A DNA stretch of 64,000 nt from Macrotis lagotis (lineage: Eukaryota > Chordata > Mammalia > Peramelemorphia > Peramelidae). Of the stretch, positions 32,555 through 42,944 are shown one piece after another. Each line of letters begins with the position of its first letter. The first letter of the stretch is position 1. The stretch lies in contig NC_133666.1 in assembly GCF_037893015.1 (NCBI RefSeq), positions 618,126,974-618,190,973 of the forward strand. The letters run 5' to 3'. The notes beneath the pieces were generated by a model. The model was not told the origin of the DNA. It made no database searches and saw nothing but the letters and a program-made list of their open reading frames with translations. The position numbers and the translations under genes were made by a program.

Positions 32555-32715
32555 ATCCTGAGCCCACCACTGGTGGTACTATATCCCTCCCTTCTGAGAC
32601 AGCCTGGTGGCCTTAGCAATCCCTGGCGGATATTTCACCAAATTGGTGCTGTGAAATTCAATTGGCTTGGCCCACTGCAGCTCCTCACCAGTAACTGATG
32701 ACCCACACCCTGTAA
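32555..32715. promoter_or_regulatory. Candidate conserved non-coding element
   Basis: Repeat-free island with a near-perfect palindrome caccaaattggtg (32636-32648), followed by 'gaaattcaattggcttgg', which holds a second inverted CCAAT core. 'ccagtaactgatg' closes it. Could bind NF-Y/NF1-type factors; inference only. Confidence 0.42.
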
Positions 32716-32867
32716 GCCCACCTTGGGCTCTTTTCCCTCATCGAGGAAAGCTAATTACCAGGAGAGTATCACAGTTAGTCTTTGGGCTGGTGTAGATTAT
32801 TATTCCAAGCCTCATTTCAGGGCAACCCTAAATGCAAGAGGACAGGGCCCTTACCTTCAGCACAGGA

Positions 32868-33010
32868 TTAGACCTTTAGAGCAACTCTCTCATTTTACAG
32901 ATGAAGAAACTGAGGTACAGAGGTTAACTGATTGACATCTGAGGTAAGATTTGAACTCAGATCATCTTGACTCCAAGTCTAAGGCCCTCTCCACTACACC
33001 TTGCTATCTA
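32868..33010 (-). mobile_element. MIR/MAR-type SINE fragment
   Basis: 'ttttacagatgaagaaactg', 'aggtaagatttgaactcaga', 'ccactacaccttgctatc'. Confidence 0.85.
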
Positions 33011-33157
33011 TCAGTCCAGAGCCAGGTACAGAGACTGGACAAGGATAAAGGCTTGAGTCAAATTCTATGGAGGGAATGGGGTTCCTGTGGGGTGGGAGTC
33101 AACTCAGTGATAGTCTTCTCTTGAATCTGATTTCCAAAGTCTTCTTGCCCTAGATAT

Positions 33158-33464
33158 TTCTTTCCTTTTCAAAGAAGAGCATGATATCAGGGAGGTGATA
33201 CCATGACAGGCACATGAACTGGATTTGACGGGGTTGGAGGGGGGAGGGGGTTGTTGCTGTGCTATGTCACCAGCCTCATGTTCTCATCCAGAGCCATATG
33301 GATCCAGTGATCAGATATGAATCAGGATGACTGGAGGTGGTCCTGGGTGCAGGGTTAAGTGACTTGCCTAAGAAGGTCACATAGCTAGTAAGTGGCAAGT
33401 TTCTGAGGCTGCATTCGAACTCCCATCCTCCTGACTCAAGGCCAGTGTTCTATCTGCTGCGCCT
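33158..33464 (-). mobile_element. RTE-tailed SINE
   Basis: Forward: 'agaagagcatgatatcaggg', 'aggtgataccatgacaggca', 'gtcaccagcctcatgttctc', 'gaatcaggatgactgga', then SINE core 'aggtcacatagctagtaag' and head 'ctgctgcgcc'. An L2-like tail continues at 33468-33510. Confidence 0.87.
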
Positions 33465-33599
33465 ATATATTAAATGATTAATGAATGTTTGTTGAGTGAC
33501 TCACTGACTATCTTTTACCTGACTGGCCTTGCCCCTCTGCCTCTTTGCTCTTCCCACCTGCCCACCCTGCAATGACCATGAGAATTCCAGGCTTATTTC

Positions 33600-33930
33600 T
33601 GGTTGCAATTTGAACCCCAAATCCATCTCTGGGGGCAGCACAGAGAACTCTACAGAGAAAGGAGGGAAATAGAGACTCAGGAGCAGGTACAAAGATGGAG
33701 AGACTGCAATACAGATGCAAAGAAACAGATTCCCAGAGAGAAAGGAAAACAGAGCAGGCCATGCAGCGACAGATACAAACGGAGAGATAAAGAGAAAGAG
33801 TCAGAGTGATGGAAACAAAAACAAAAAAAAAAGGAAGAGAAAGTGGCAGAGATAGGGGGAGACAGAGAGATGGAAACCAAAAAATCCCTGAGACAGAGAA
33901 AAGGAGAACAGATCCGACTCAAGCTCTAGT
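33600..33930. repeat. Purine-rich low-complexity sequence
   Basis: AGAGA and GACAGA words dominate. Both-strand frames here (charged plus, serine/leucine minus) are artefacts. Confidence 0.65.
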
Positions 33931-34174
33931 AACCATGAGCCTTTCCTGAGAAGGGGGTGCTGGGAGGCTTGGGGAGGGCTCCTACACCTCTCCAGCCCAG
34001 CATCCTTGCTCAGGTCTTTCAGGATCCCCGCAAGCCTTCCAGCAACCACTAGAAGGCGATCAGACACCAGCCAAGGATCTGAGCAGGCTGGCCAGCAAGA
34101 GATTGGGGGGGGGGGGAGATGAGGAGAGGCAGGACCAGGCTTGGGGAGGAAGAAGGGGAGGGATTCTGGGGGCT

Positions 34175-34290
34175 TCCTCATCAGTCCCGAGGCTGTCGAT
34201 GGACCTGATTAAGATGCCACACTTGAGTTAGAGCCTCCCAGAGACTGATGAACCATTGATCAGCCTGTCAGAGGGTGGGGGTACTGGTGC
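34175..34290. promoter_or_regulatory. Candidate conserved non-coding element
   Basis: Repeat-free. Motifs: 'cctgattaaga', NKX2-type cacttga (34220-34226) and 'ccattgatcagcc'. It follows a G run (about 34108-34119). Confidence 0.4.
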
Positions 34291-34639
34291 GGGCAGGAGC
34301 TAGGGCAGGGGGAGAAGGAAATGGAGGTGGGGGATCACTCAGGGCCTGTCTAGATCTTTCTTATGACTCCCAGTCAGGAGACTCAAGCTCCTGGATACTC
34401 CTTACCCACCCCACCAGGTCCCATTGTCACTCCATGAGCTTTATATGACTCCATAAAGAGAAGGACATAGGGCTTCTACCATCAAGGAACTCCTAATGTA
34501 GGAATTAGTCACAGCCCCCACCTTGGCGCCCAGGCAGCCATCGCTCCCTTTTACCCCTTTTCCTGCAGATCACTCCCCTTCCTTCTCCTCTCTTCTTGAT
34601 TGGGAAGCATAGAGACTGCCAGAGCTGCCCCTGACCCCA

Positions 34640-34760
34640 GTCCAATCTCCTTATTTTACATTTGAGGAAACTGAGGCCCATAAAGAGGAACTAACATAAT
34701 TCTCTTGATCACCCCACCCCCATATGCCAGTCTAGGGTTTTGGCCCACCACATAGTCTGA
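34640..34760 (-). mobile_element. MIR fragment
   Basis: 'ttatttta' then 'catttgaggaaactgaggcc'. Decayed right half. Confidence 0.78.
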
Positions 34761-34769
34761 CCCAGATGA

Positions 34770-35339
34770 AGGGGACAGAGGGGGGCAGAGTTTGTCCTCT
34801 CACTTCAGCAGTCCTAGAAATAAGACCCTCAAACATCAATGCAGACATGGCTTAGGCACAGGAGGTGACTTGGAGTCCAGATTTGAAAAGTCCCTCAAGA
34901 AGAGATGGACAAATCCAGGGGATGGTCCCTATGAAACTCAGAGATCTAGGCTTCCTGATCCAAACCCAAGAGGTACCAGGGTTCCAGGTGTTCAGGTCTG
35001 AGTCCTGAAGGACAAGGTCCCAGGAATCTGGCAATAATAGAAGGGCTCTTAATATTCCCTCCCAAGGCAGCTGGGGATGTAAGGGGACTCCAGTCATGCC
35101 TGCCCACAGGTAACACTTAGCCGACACTGGCCTGGGCCAGATCTGGTTTCTCTCTTGGGTCAAGCAGAGGCTCCATGGTTCTTTTCTGGAATCAGACCAG
35201 TGATGGCAGGAATAGAGACCCTTGAGGAAGGTCATCTTTTCAATCTTCCTGCCTTCCAAAGGACAAGTTTCTCTCCTCTCTGAGCCTCAGTTTCTCATGT
35301 TATTTATGAAGGAGTATGACAAGTTTAAGAAACATGATT
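34770..35339. other. Unassigned stretch with a weak candidate regulatory core
   Basis: No repeats seen. A 135-codon antisense frame (34852-35259) shows no domain. 35075-35175 holds 'acaggtaacacttagccgac' and 'ctgggccagatctgg' and is the most enhancer-like part. Confidence 0.35.
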
Positions 35340-35580
35340 AAGGGCTGGGAGGGAACTTAGAATTTATCCAATGCAACCCCTCCTTCATTTTACAGCTGAA
35401 GAAACTGAGGCAGAAAGAGAGAGAGAGAAATAAATGACTTCTCCAAGATCCCACAGGTAGTAGGTAGTAGAGAGAGTAATCCTGATGCTTTGACTACAAA
35501 ATCTAACAGTCTTTGTGCTGTACCACAATGTCTAAGGTCAGTTCCACCTCTAAATTTATCATTCTATGATTCAATGTTCC
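35340..35580 (-). mobile_element. MIR
   Basis: 'cattttacagctgaagaaac', 'tgaggcagaaagagagag', 'cttctccaagatcccacagg'. MIR-end 'tcattctatgattcaatg' follows. Confidence 0.8.
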
Positions 35581-36261
35581 TCAGATCTCAGGGAACGTCA
35601 GAACATCACTGGGAGGTTCCAGTTCCACACTTTGGCCCTCATATGCATTGCTGTAAATTATAAGATAGCAGAGATTGTTGGAAGATGAGGTATCTGACTC
35701 CGAAGTCCATCCTGAGGTTAGGAAATGACTTGGAACAGTGACAATAGATAATGTGTTGACTTCTGGAGCTTTATAACCTGGTGTGTGTCCCTAGGAGCTA
35801 GTTCTGAACCTTCTCAATCCTTCACATGACCTGCTCCAGAATCTTTCCCATCAAGCACAACAGGCAGAACCCATAGACTCGCAGCCTCAGATTTTATTCC
35901 AGCCCTTTCACTGGCCAGATAATGGAGATCAAAAATAAAAGGAAAGGAATGAGGAGAATCCATCCTTCTGGGTTATTTCAAAGCTCAAGTTTGGTTTGGG
36001 GTTCCCTAAAATGAGCCACTGGTGGTTAGGGACAAGAGGGTTCTTGGGTTGTGACTGGGACAATCTTGGGGGAAATGGTGTCTCAAGTTGCAACCAGTAT
36101 ATCTTAGGGAGGTGGGTAGGCTACCAGGCATGTCCAGGAGTGATTGGGGGAGAGGGGGTTGTGACCAGGATATCCTTAGGAGGGGCTCATATCCTAGAAT
36201 CTTGCCCAAATTAACCTATAGAAGTGTGTAAGGGGGACCTCGGCTAGGACCCCAAAGTCCC
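35581..36261. other. Unassigned stretch with a degenerate internal repeat
   Basis: Words like 'ggttgtgaccaggatatcct' recur at about 36047, 36085 and 36158 with divergence. Otherwise nothing recognised. Confidence 0.4.
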
Positions 36262-36575
36262 CTGAGTTGTGGTTAATGAGATGCAGACAGGGTGATGATA
36301 GGGAGAGGCCCACCCTGACTTGTAGGCCCTAAATCCCACAGTCATTGCCTTTAGGGGAGTACTAAGTAGGCTGACAGAGGCCCTTAGTCTGTAACTAGTA
36401 CAATACCAGTTACAAAGGGAATATTTAATAAATGTTTATTGTGACAATAAATCAAGTAACAAACACATCAAGCACCTTTTTGTGTATTAAGGATATTGTC
36501 TATTAAGTTTTGAGGATGCAAAGACAAATGAAACAGGTAGTTGGTCAAAACTCACAAATTGAAAGCATTGAATCT
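36262..36575 (+). repeat. 315 bp direct duplication, copy A
   Basis: About 96% identical by eye to 39617-39932, with roughly a dozen differences including 1-2 bp indels. It begins ctgagttgtggttaatgag and ends gcattgaatct. The second half resembles an antisense L2 tail ('tcaagcacctttttgtgta', 'gaggatgcaaagacaaa'). Confidence 0.93.
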
Positions 36576-36654
36576 GAAAAAGGTAGTCTCCTTTGATACC
36601 TAAGCTGCTTCCATTTGAGGGAAACAGGTTGATCCCCTAGGATGGACTGGGAGA

Positions 36655-36790
36655 ACCGGGTTTGAGAACTGGCTCCATCACCAGTATGAGCCTGGAAAAA
36701 TCCTTGAACCTCTCTTTGCCTTGGTTTTCACCTCTGCCAAGTAGGAATTAATATCTTTGCTCTGTCTTCCTCTTGGGTGCTTATAGCAAC
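36655..36790 (+). mobile_element. MIR fragment
   Basis: 'atgagcctggaaaaatcctt', 'gaacctctctttgccttgg', 'gtaggaattaatatctttgc'. Confidence 0.65.
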
Positions 36791-37334
36791 ACCCTGGACT
36801 GTGTGACTCTAAGCAAAGGTGTGACCTCTGGGTGCCCCAGGAGACTCTCTAGGTCTAAACTACACAGGAGTTGTTGATCTGCTTTGGTAGAGGGGATTTC
36901 TGCACTGGGAGTTCCCGACAGCAATGAAATCGTAGTTCTGAATCCCTTGCCTCCCTCTTGCCACCCCCCAAATAATTATACTGAAATGCCAAGCACTCTG
37001 TGATCTAGCAAGTCCCTAGTAAACTATTAAGCCCATTGTGAAAGGCCAAGTCCTTTGTGAGCTTAAAGCCTTCTAATCATATTTCTATGATCAAATAACT
37101 GATCCCCTCTGATTATTCTCACCATCATCAACAAATAGGCATTGTGCCACCTATCTATGAATTTCCTGGGACTAGAGAGGAAAGAAGAAGAGGAAGAGGA
37201 GGGGGGAAGGGAGAGAGGGGAAAGAGGAGAGTTTCACATCTTAGCAGGGAGATCAGACTCATCTGTATTGAAAACATTGCCTCATGAAAAGGCATCATCC
37301 CTAGCAAAAGATGTCTAGTGATGGAGGAATTCAT
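36791..37334. other. Unassigned stretch with a purine patch
   Basis: 37165-37235 is nearly pure A/G. The rest is unrecognised, no frame above 60 codons. Confidence 0.4.
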
Positions 37335-37530
37335 GGTTTGGCTAGTTCTCCCTGGATGCTCTTTTTTATATCCAACCTAAATACAGTCCTCTGCAATCCC
37401 CTCTGCCCCCGCCTGTCACCCCCCAACATGTTGCTCCTCATTCTGCCCACTGGTGTCAAATGGAACTAGTCCTTCTTCTACATGACTGTCTTTCAAAGAC
37501 TCAAAGACAGCTGTCATGCTCCCCATCAGT
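37335..37530 (-). mobile_element. CR1/L3-type LINE 3' end (antisense)
   Basis: 'acatgttgctcctcattctg', 'cccactggtgtcaaatgga', 'actcaaagacagctgtcatg' and 'ctccccatcagtcatc' follow the CR1/L3 reverse strand. Confidence 0.72.
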
Positions 37531-37584
37531 CATCACCAGGCATCAGACATGCTGCATGCGGGGCCAGGAAGATTTAGACTCATC

Positions 37585-37700
37585 CCCTGCCTCTGACTAC
37601 TCCTAGTTTTGTGACCACAAACAAACCACTCAGTTCTGTGACTCAGTTTCTTGACTGGTCAGTTAGGGAAAATAATATCCATAGTACCTATCTTTGCACA
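37585..37700 (+). mobile_element. MIR fragment
   Basis: 'tgtgactcagtttcttgact', 'aataatatccatagtaccta'. Confidence 0.65.
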
Positions 37701-37748
37701 CTTAAAGTGATAGAAAAAGTTTGGTTGTTGGTGTTCTCAAGTGACTGG

Positions 37749-37793
37749 TGTGAGTGTGAGTGTGTGTCTGTGTGTGTGTGTGTGTATGTGTGT
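37749..37793. repeat. (TG)n microsatellite
   Basis: Short imperfect TG run ending at 'gtgtgttgatg'. Confidence 0.9.
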
Positions 37794-37854
37794 TGATGAT
37801 AGTGCTTCAAATTATGACAAAAAAAGATTGAAGTTTTGGTGAGAGTACCTGGTA

Positions 37855-38000
37855 TTGAATTTTTGCCCTATTCTATTATTAGATTGTAAGCTCCTTGAGG
37901 GCAGGGACTGTCTCTCACCTCTTTTTGCATCCCTAAAATTTAGCACATGTAACATTCTATCATGTCCAAATAGCTTAATAAATATTAATTGTTTGTTAGT
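37855..38000 (+). mobile_element. L2 3' end
   Basis: Very clear: 'ttagattgtaagctccttga', 'gggcagggactgtctctcac', 'gcatccctaaaatttagcac', 'aataaatattaattg'. Confidence 0.9.
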
Positions 38001-38082
38001 TGTAGGACATTGGGTAAGTCATTTTCATAAGTTCTCAGAATCTTAGAACTGAAGGGAACCTCAGAATCCATGCCTACACTAT

Positions 38083-38228
38083 ACATTTGGTGCAGTGGAT
38101 AGAATGGAGTCAGAAGGACCTGTGTTCAAATTCAACCTCAGACACTTAATAATTACCTAGCTGTGGGAGCTTGGACAAGTCACTTAACCCCATTGCCTTG
38201 CCAAAAAAAACCCCCTAACAATAAATTA
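38083..38228 (+). mobile_element. Young marsupial SINE, slightly 5' truncated
   Basis: 'ggtgcagtggatagaatgg', 'gttcaaattcaacctcagac', 'acttaataattacctagctg', 'aaccccattgccttgcc', A-rich end. Confidence 0.92.
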
Positions 38229-38489
38229 GTTATCAGGTTTTCTGTGAAGATGCCTGGGGACAAGTGGGAGAAAACCTATTGCTTCCTATCTTCCCAGGTA
38301 TACCTTCCTCATTTGGATGGTTAAAGAGTTGGAGGTTTCTCTTTCAATCTACCCTAAACCTCCTCTCTGCAGCTTTCACAGTTTCTTTCTAGCTCTGCTA
38401 TTTAGGTGCAAAGCAGAACCAATTTATCTTCCTTTTATTTGAGAGTCATTCAATTCTTCTTACCTGAGATACAAGAACCATAGCATGCA

Positions 38490-39515
38490 CAGCTGCCATA
38501 CCTTGGCAAACCATCTCAGCAGATAGAATAACAGACCAGTCACAAATCTGTCAGAGCGTTAGGTGGATGTCTATCCCAAGCATGTGAAGACTTTCCCTGG
38601 AAGAATGGACAGATGAGAACAATCTGTTCCAATGTCTACAAAGACCTCTAGAGAAGCACTTAGAACTTGGTCAGGCATCAAAGATGTCAAGGTCATCCTC
38701 TTCATCCTGGACCATTGCCAGTCCTCTTGCCTTTAGACTTTTTTTGCTTATCACAATATTCTTTATTTTTTTTCTTTTTTAAAATGTTCATCCATATGTA
38801 CATGCATATTTTCAAGTTACGAAGTTCCCCTCTACCCTTCCTCCCCAACCCTCCTCCCCTCAGCAGGGAACAGTCAGGTTAACATTTTACATACATATTT
38901 TGTTAAACATATTTACAATACATTTTATAAAGTGTTCATCAGATTCAGTAGGGGTGTTTTTTTTCTGTGTTTTGTTTTGTTTTTCTTCCTCTGGTTGTGG
39001 ATAACATAGTCCATAACCAGTCAAATACAGTTGTCCTAGCTCTCTGCACTATCAAGAGTAGTTTCATCCCTCAATGTTGTTGATTTCATAATGCTGTTGG
39101 TGTGTACATTGTTCTCTTGACTCTACTCTCTTCACTCAGCATCAGATCTGGTATGTCATTCCATGCTTCTCTAGAGTCCAAACATTTGTGGTTTCTTACA
39201 GAACAATAATATTCAATAATATTCCATTTTCCCCAATTGATGGGCATCCCTTTCATTTCCATTTCTTGGCCACTACAAAGAGAGCTGTGATGAATATTTT
39301 GGAATATGTAGAACTCTCCTCGTTTTTTACATTTTCTTCTGGTTATAGTCCCCAAACTTTGCCATTGGACTTCAATGACTCTGGAATAGGAAGTGAGGCT
39401 AATGACTTTGTTCAACTCTGCCTCTCATCTAATTCACCCATGAGTCAAGATATCACCCCGTGATATCATTGGTCCTCTTTGAGAACGAAGGACAAAATAC
39501 AACAATTCAATTCCT
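38490..39515 (+). mobile_element. RTE retrotransposon 3' end, split by L1/HAL1
   Basis: Left part 38490-38745: 'gcatgtgaagactttccctg', 'acttagaacttggtcaggca', 'gatgtcaaggtcatcctctt'. Right part 39346-39515: 'gccattggacttcaatgact', 'tgagtcaagatatcaccccg', tail 'gaacgaaggacaaaatacaa'. The halves become continuous when 38746-39345 is removed. Confidence 0.8.
38746..39345 (-). mobile_element. L1/HAL1-type 3' untranslated region (antisense)
   Basis: 'ttctcttgactctactctct', 'tcactcagcatcagatctgg', 'acagaacaataatattcaat', 'tccccaattgatgggcatcc'. The frames at 39086-39463 are translations of this UTR. Confidence 0.85.
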
Positions 39516-39544
39516 TGAAGACAGCTTGTAGCCCAACCATCCAG

Positions 39545-40045
39545 GATAGGTTTATATTTAGAACATTGGCCTTGAAGTTAGGAAGATTTGGGTTCAAATC
39601 TTGCCTCATGCAATCACTGAGTTGTGGTTAATGAGATACAGACAGGGGTGATGATAGGGAGAGGCCCACCCTGACTTGTAGGCCCTAAAACCCACAGTCA
39701 TTGCCTTTAGGGGAGTACTAAGTAGGCTGACAGAGGCCCTTAGTCTGTAACTAGTACAATACCAGTTACAAAGGGAATATTTAATAAATGTTTATTGTAA
39801 CAATTAATCAAGTAACAAACGTATCAAGCACCTTTTGTGTATTAAGGATATTGTCTATTAAGTTTTGAGGATGCAAAGACAAAAATAAAACAGGTAGTTG
39901 GTCAAAACTCACAAATTCAAAGCATTGAATCTTGCCCAATCCTGGGCAAGAGCTAAGTGTGATCTGCCACAGTTCCCAATAATAGTGCCTAGCTCCCAGG
40001 GTTGTTCTGAGAAACAATTGAGAAAATAGTTGCAAACCTTAAAAA
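39545..40045 (+). mobile_element. MAR/MIR-type SINE split by duplication copy B
   Basis: Left: 'gaagatttgggttcaaatct', 'tgcctcatgcaat' (to 39616). Right: 'aataatagtgcctagctccc', 'agggttgttctgagaaacaa' (39933-40045). Removing 39617-39932 restores SINE order. Confidence 0.8.
39617..39932 (+). repeat. 315 bp direct duplication, copy B
   Basis: Second copy of 36262-36575, same orientation, 3.36 kb downstream. It sits inside a SINE, so this copy is the inserted one. No poly-A tail. The flanks share the short word aatcttgcc. Confidence 0.93.
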
Positions 40046-40394
40046 CTTACAGTATTGCAATTTTTAACTCTCATGTTCTAAGGCTTCTCTTTTCCTGTTC
40101 CTTCAACTGATGCTCCTATGCCGTGACCTTCACTATTGTGGTTGCCTTTCTCTGGACACTCTCCAGTTTACCATCACCCTTCCTAAAACCTGCTTATCCC
40201 AAATGAAATGCATTATGTGGTCTGACCGGGGTGGAAAATAGCAAGACTAGAACCTTTCTCATTTTGGTTACCATGCCTTTCTTAAAAATAAATCAATTTT
40301 TTCTTGGCTGTCATATTACATTGTTAAGTCAAATGCAATTTGTGATCCACTGAAAACTGTAGATATTTTCCAGATGAATTTCTATCTAAATTTA

Positions 40395-40399
<5 letters not shown>

Positions 40400-40428
<29 letters not shown>
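40400..40428. repeat. (TA)n microsatellite
   Basis: About 28 bp of pure TA. Confidence 0.93.
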
Positions 40429-40430
<2 letters not shown>

Positions 40431-40436
40431 ATTTAT

Positions 40437-40675
40437 ATAATGCTTTAAGGTTTACAGAGCTCCTTAATATATTAATTCATTTGATTTGATCCTCACAACA
40501 GCCCTGGGTGGGAAATGCTATTATTATCCTTATTTTACTGGTGAAGAAACTAGGCACAGAGAGTTAAAGTGACTTGTTCAAGGTTGCACAGTTAATAAGG
40601 GTCTAAGGTCTGATTCAAACTCAGGTCTTCCTCCAAATTCCACACTCTATTCCCTATGGGATGTTCCTAGCTGCC
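40437..40675 (-). mobile_element. MAR/MIR-type SINE
   Basis: 'tttgatcctcacaacagccc', 'ggtgaagaaactaggcacag', 'gattcaaactcaggtcttcc', head 'cctagctgcc'. Confidence 0.88.
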
Positions 40676-40734
40676 TATTTCTAGTCATAACTTCCCTGGC
40701 TGTAAAATGTCCTAAAGTCATTCTTACTTTTTTT

Positions 40735-40884
40735 TTATTTTGTTTTTGCAAGGCCATAATGGGGTTAAATGACTTCCCCTAAATCACACACCTAGGTAAT
40801 TATTGTGTCTGAGGGCAGATTTGAACTCAGGTCCTCCTGACTCCAGGGCCTGTACTCTATCCACCGTGCCAACTAGCTGCCCCA
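40735..40884 (-). mobile_element. Young marsupial SINE
   Basis: T-rich end, 'tgcaaggccataatggggtt', 'gcagatttgaactcaggtcc', head 'gccaactagctgcccc'. Probable diverged target duplication agtcattctt / tggcattctt. Confidence 0.9.
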
Positions 40885-40989
40885 ATGGCATTCTTTTTTA
40901 ACTCAAATATATGACTTTATATGGAGTGACCCAAAAATTTCACTAAGACTTTTAGGGCACTCTTTATTTATTTCTATTAAATCCTATTT

Positions 40990-41600
40990 TGCCCAACCAT
41001 TCTGGAAAGCAATGTGGTACTGTCTCAAAAGTCATTAAATTTGGACATGTCTAGCAATATGACCCCAAGGTATAGTCTTCAAAGAGATTAAGGAAGGAGA
41101 GAAAAGAACCCTTGTGGACAACAGTATTTATAGCAGCATTTTTGTAGTCACAGTAAAGACCTGGAAACAAAGTGGGGGCCCATCAACTGGGGAATGAATG
41201 AATATAGAAATAAAATGGGGAAATCATTTTGTCATAGAAAATGAAGAAAAGGATGGATTTGGAGAAACCTGGAAAGACTTGTACAAAATGATACATCAAA
41301 CAATTTACACAGTTGCTAAAATATTGAAAAGAAAAACAATTTTGAAAATTGATGTACTCTGATTGACATGATGAATAATGATAATTCCAGCAGGTGGATG
41401 GTGAAGCATGGTGCCCCTTCCCTTGACAGAAAGGTGATGGACCATAGATGATGGGGGAAAAAAAACATGAAGGAGGAGAGAATGGAAGGAAGTAAAACAA
41501 GAGAAAGGGGCAAGAAGGACAGAATTGGTATATCAGATGAAATTTAGTATATATTTTAAAAAACATGCTGTATGTAATAGAGATTTGTGATTTCATATAT
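40990..41600 (+). mobile_element. L1/HAL1-type 3' untranslated region
   Basis: 'ccattctggaaagcaatgtg', 'cagtatttatagcagcattt', 'ggaaacaaagtgggggccca', 'tcaactggggaatgaatga', 'aacctggaaagacttgtaca'. The antisense 137-codon frame (41183-41596) is spurious. Confidence 0.85.
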
Positions 41601-41811
41601 ACATAAGCTTTAATAGATTAAAACTGCACTAAAACTTTTGGGACATGTTTTGTTTGTTTTTAATCTTCTCAATTTAATCAAATAATTTCTTTGGATCTTT
41701 GCTCTGTCATTCAATGTGTTATCTATCCCTCCTAGTTTGATGTCATTTGCAAATTGATAAAATCTTCCTACTTTGCCTTTTTCAAAGTCAAGGATTTAAA
41801 AAAAAAATGTT

Positions 41812-41958
41812 GGGGCGGCTGGGTGGAGAAGTGGATAAAGCACCAGCTTTATCCTGGAGTCAGGAGTACCTGGGTTCAAATCCGGCCTCAGACACTTAAT
41901 AATGGCCTAGCTGTGTGGCTTTGGGCAAGCCACTTAACCCCATTTGCCTTGCAAAAAG
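41812..41958 (+). mobile_element. Young marsupial SINE with 7 bp TSD
   Basis: Near full length: head 'ggggcggctgggtggag', B box 'gggttcaaatcc' (about 41871-41882), 'acttaataatggcctagctg', 'aaccccatttgccttgcaaa'. Flanked by aaatgtt at 41805-41811 and 41959-41965. Confidence 0.95.
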
Positions 41959-42269
41959 AAATGTTAAAGGACATTGGACTTGGGGCACTCTACTGAAGGC
42001 CTCCTTCCAATGGCTACTCTTTGAGTCTGACCATTCAACCAATCTTGAATCTACCTAATTATATTATTCTGTTGGCTTGATGTTGGATCCAAAATAACAA
42101 GGGAATCTTTATCAAAGGCTTGTTAAAATCTAATTATCTCTGAACCTCTATTTCCTCTTCTATAAAAGGAGGGCCTTGCTGTCATACAATTGGTTAATCA
42201 TGCCTAATTCTATGTCATTTCTTGGGCCAATCTTGGCAAAAATGTTGGAGAGGTGTACCCTTTTCTTCT

Positions 42270-42412
42270 CCATGTGCTCTCACTTTATAGATGAGGAACT
42301 GAGGCAACTAGGTGTTAAGTGACTTGCCCAGGGTCACACAGCTGAGTGTCTGAGGCCAGATTGGAACTCGGGTTTTCTTGACTGCAGATTTGGTTTGCTA
42401 TCCATTGCCCCC
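42270..42412 (-). mobile_element. MAR-type SINE fragment
   Basis: 'tatagatgaggaactgaggc', 'taagtgacttgcccagggtc', 'agattggaactcgggttttc'. Confidence 0.88.
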
Positions 42413-42940
42413 AAGGAGGTGGATTCCGTGATCCCTGAAGTTCCTTCCCCTTCTTATGATTTGTATGCTCCCAGGCCCCTATCTCCCAGGCCACTGTCTC
42501 AGTGGAGCTGTGAAGAAGAGATCTTGTGATACCCTCCCCCCCATTTGAGAGGACATCAAGGTCAAGAAACCAGCGGTCAGACCCCTCCTCTGGAACAGAA
42601 CCAAATACTCTTGCTCCTCCGGCTCCTGTTCAAATGCCCCGGGGGGAGGAGGGGTGGCTGCCCATGCTTGCCTGGGATGTGAGGAGGTGCTATCTGGGGA
42701 AGCAGGGCCAGGGTGTGACCCTCTTGTTTTGCAGACGAAGATCCTGAGGCCCAGAGAGGAGAAGCAAGCTCCTGAATTCTAGCTACTGAGGCAGGGCAGT
42801 TCCCTGCAAGAAGCTGTGTGTAGGGGTGGGCACAGGGCCTGGGCCGGGGAAGGAGGGAGAGAGCCAAGCCAGGGCAAGAGGTCGGTAGGAGGAGCGGCGT
42901 GGGGCTGGCCCCGGGTGGGGGGAAGGGGAGCGGGGCGGCC
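42413..42940. other. Unassigned GC-rich stretch
   Basis: 42780-42940 is very G-rich with scattered CpG, short of a clear CpG island by eye. A MIR scrap ('atcctgaggcccagagagg') lies at 42730-42770. No exon seen. Confidence 0.4.
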
Positions 42941-42944
42941 TGGC

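Larger units (their letters stand above)
40080..42150 (-). mobile_element. CR1/L3-type LINE (antisense), split by four elements
   Basis: Reverse-strand CR1/L3 in order: 'ttcctgttccttcaactgat', 'ggttgcctttctctggacac', 'gctgtcatattacattgtta', 'tttgatgtcatttgcaaatt' (41737), 'gggcactctactgaaggcct' and 'ccaatcttgaatctacctaa'. SINEs at 40437, 40735 and 41812 and an L1/HAL1 piece at 40990 interrupt it. Confidence 0.78.

Noticed and set aside
34852..35259. 135-codon antisense frame
   Set aside because: Unremarkable composition, no motif, no splice pattern. A single frame of this length is expected by chance in 64 kb at moderate GC.
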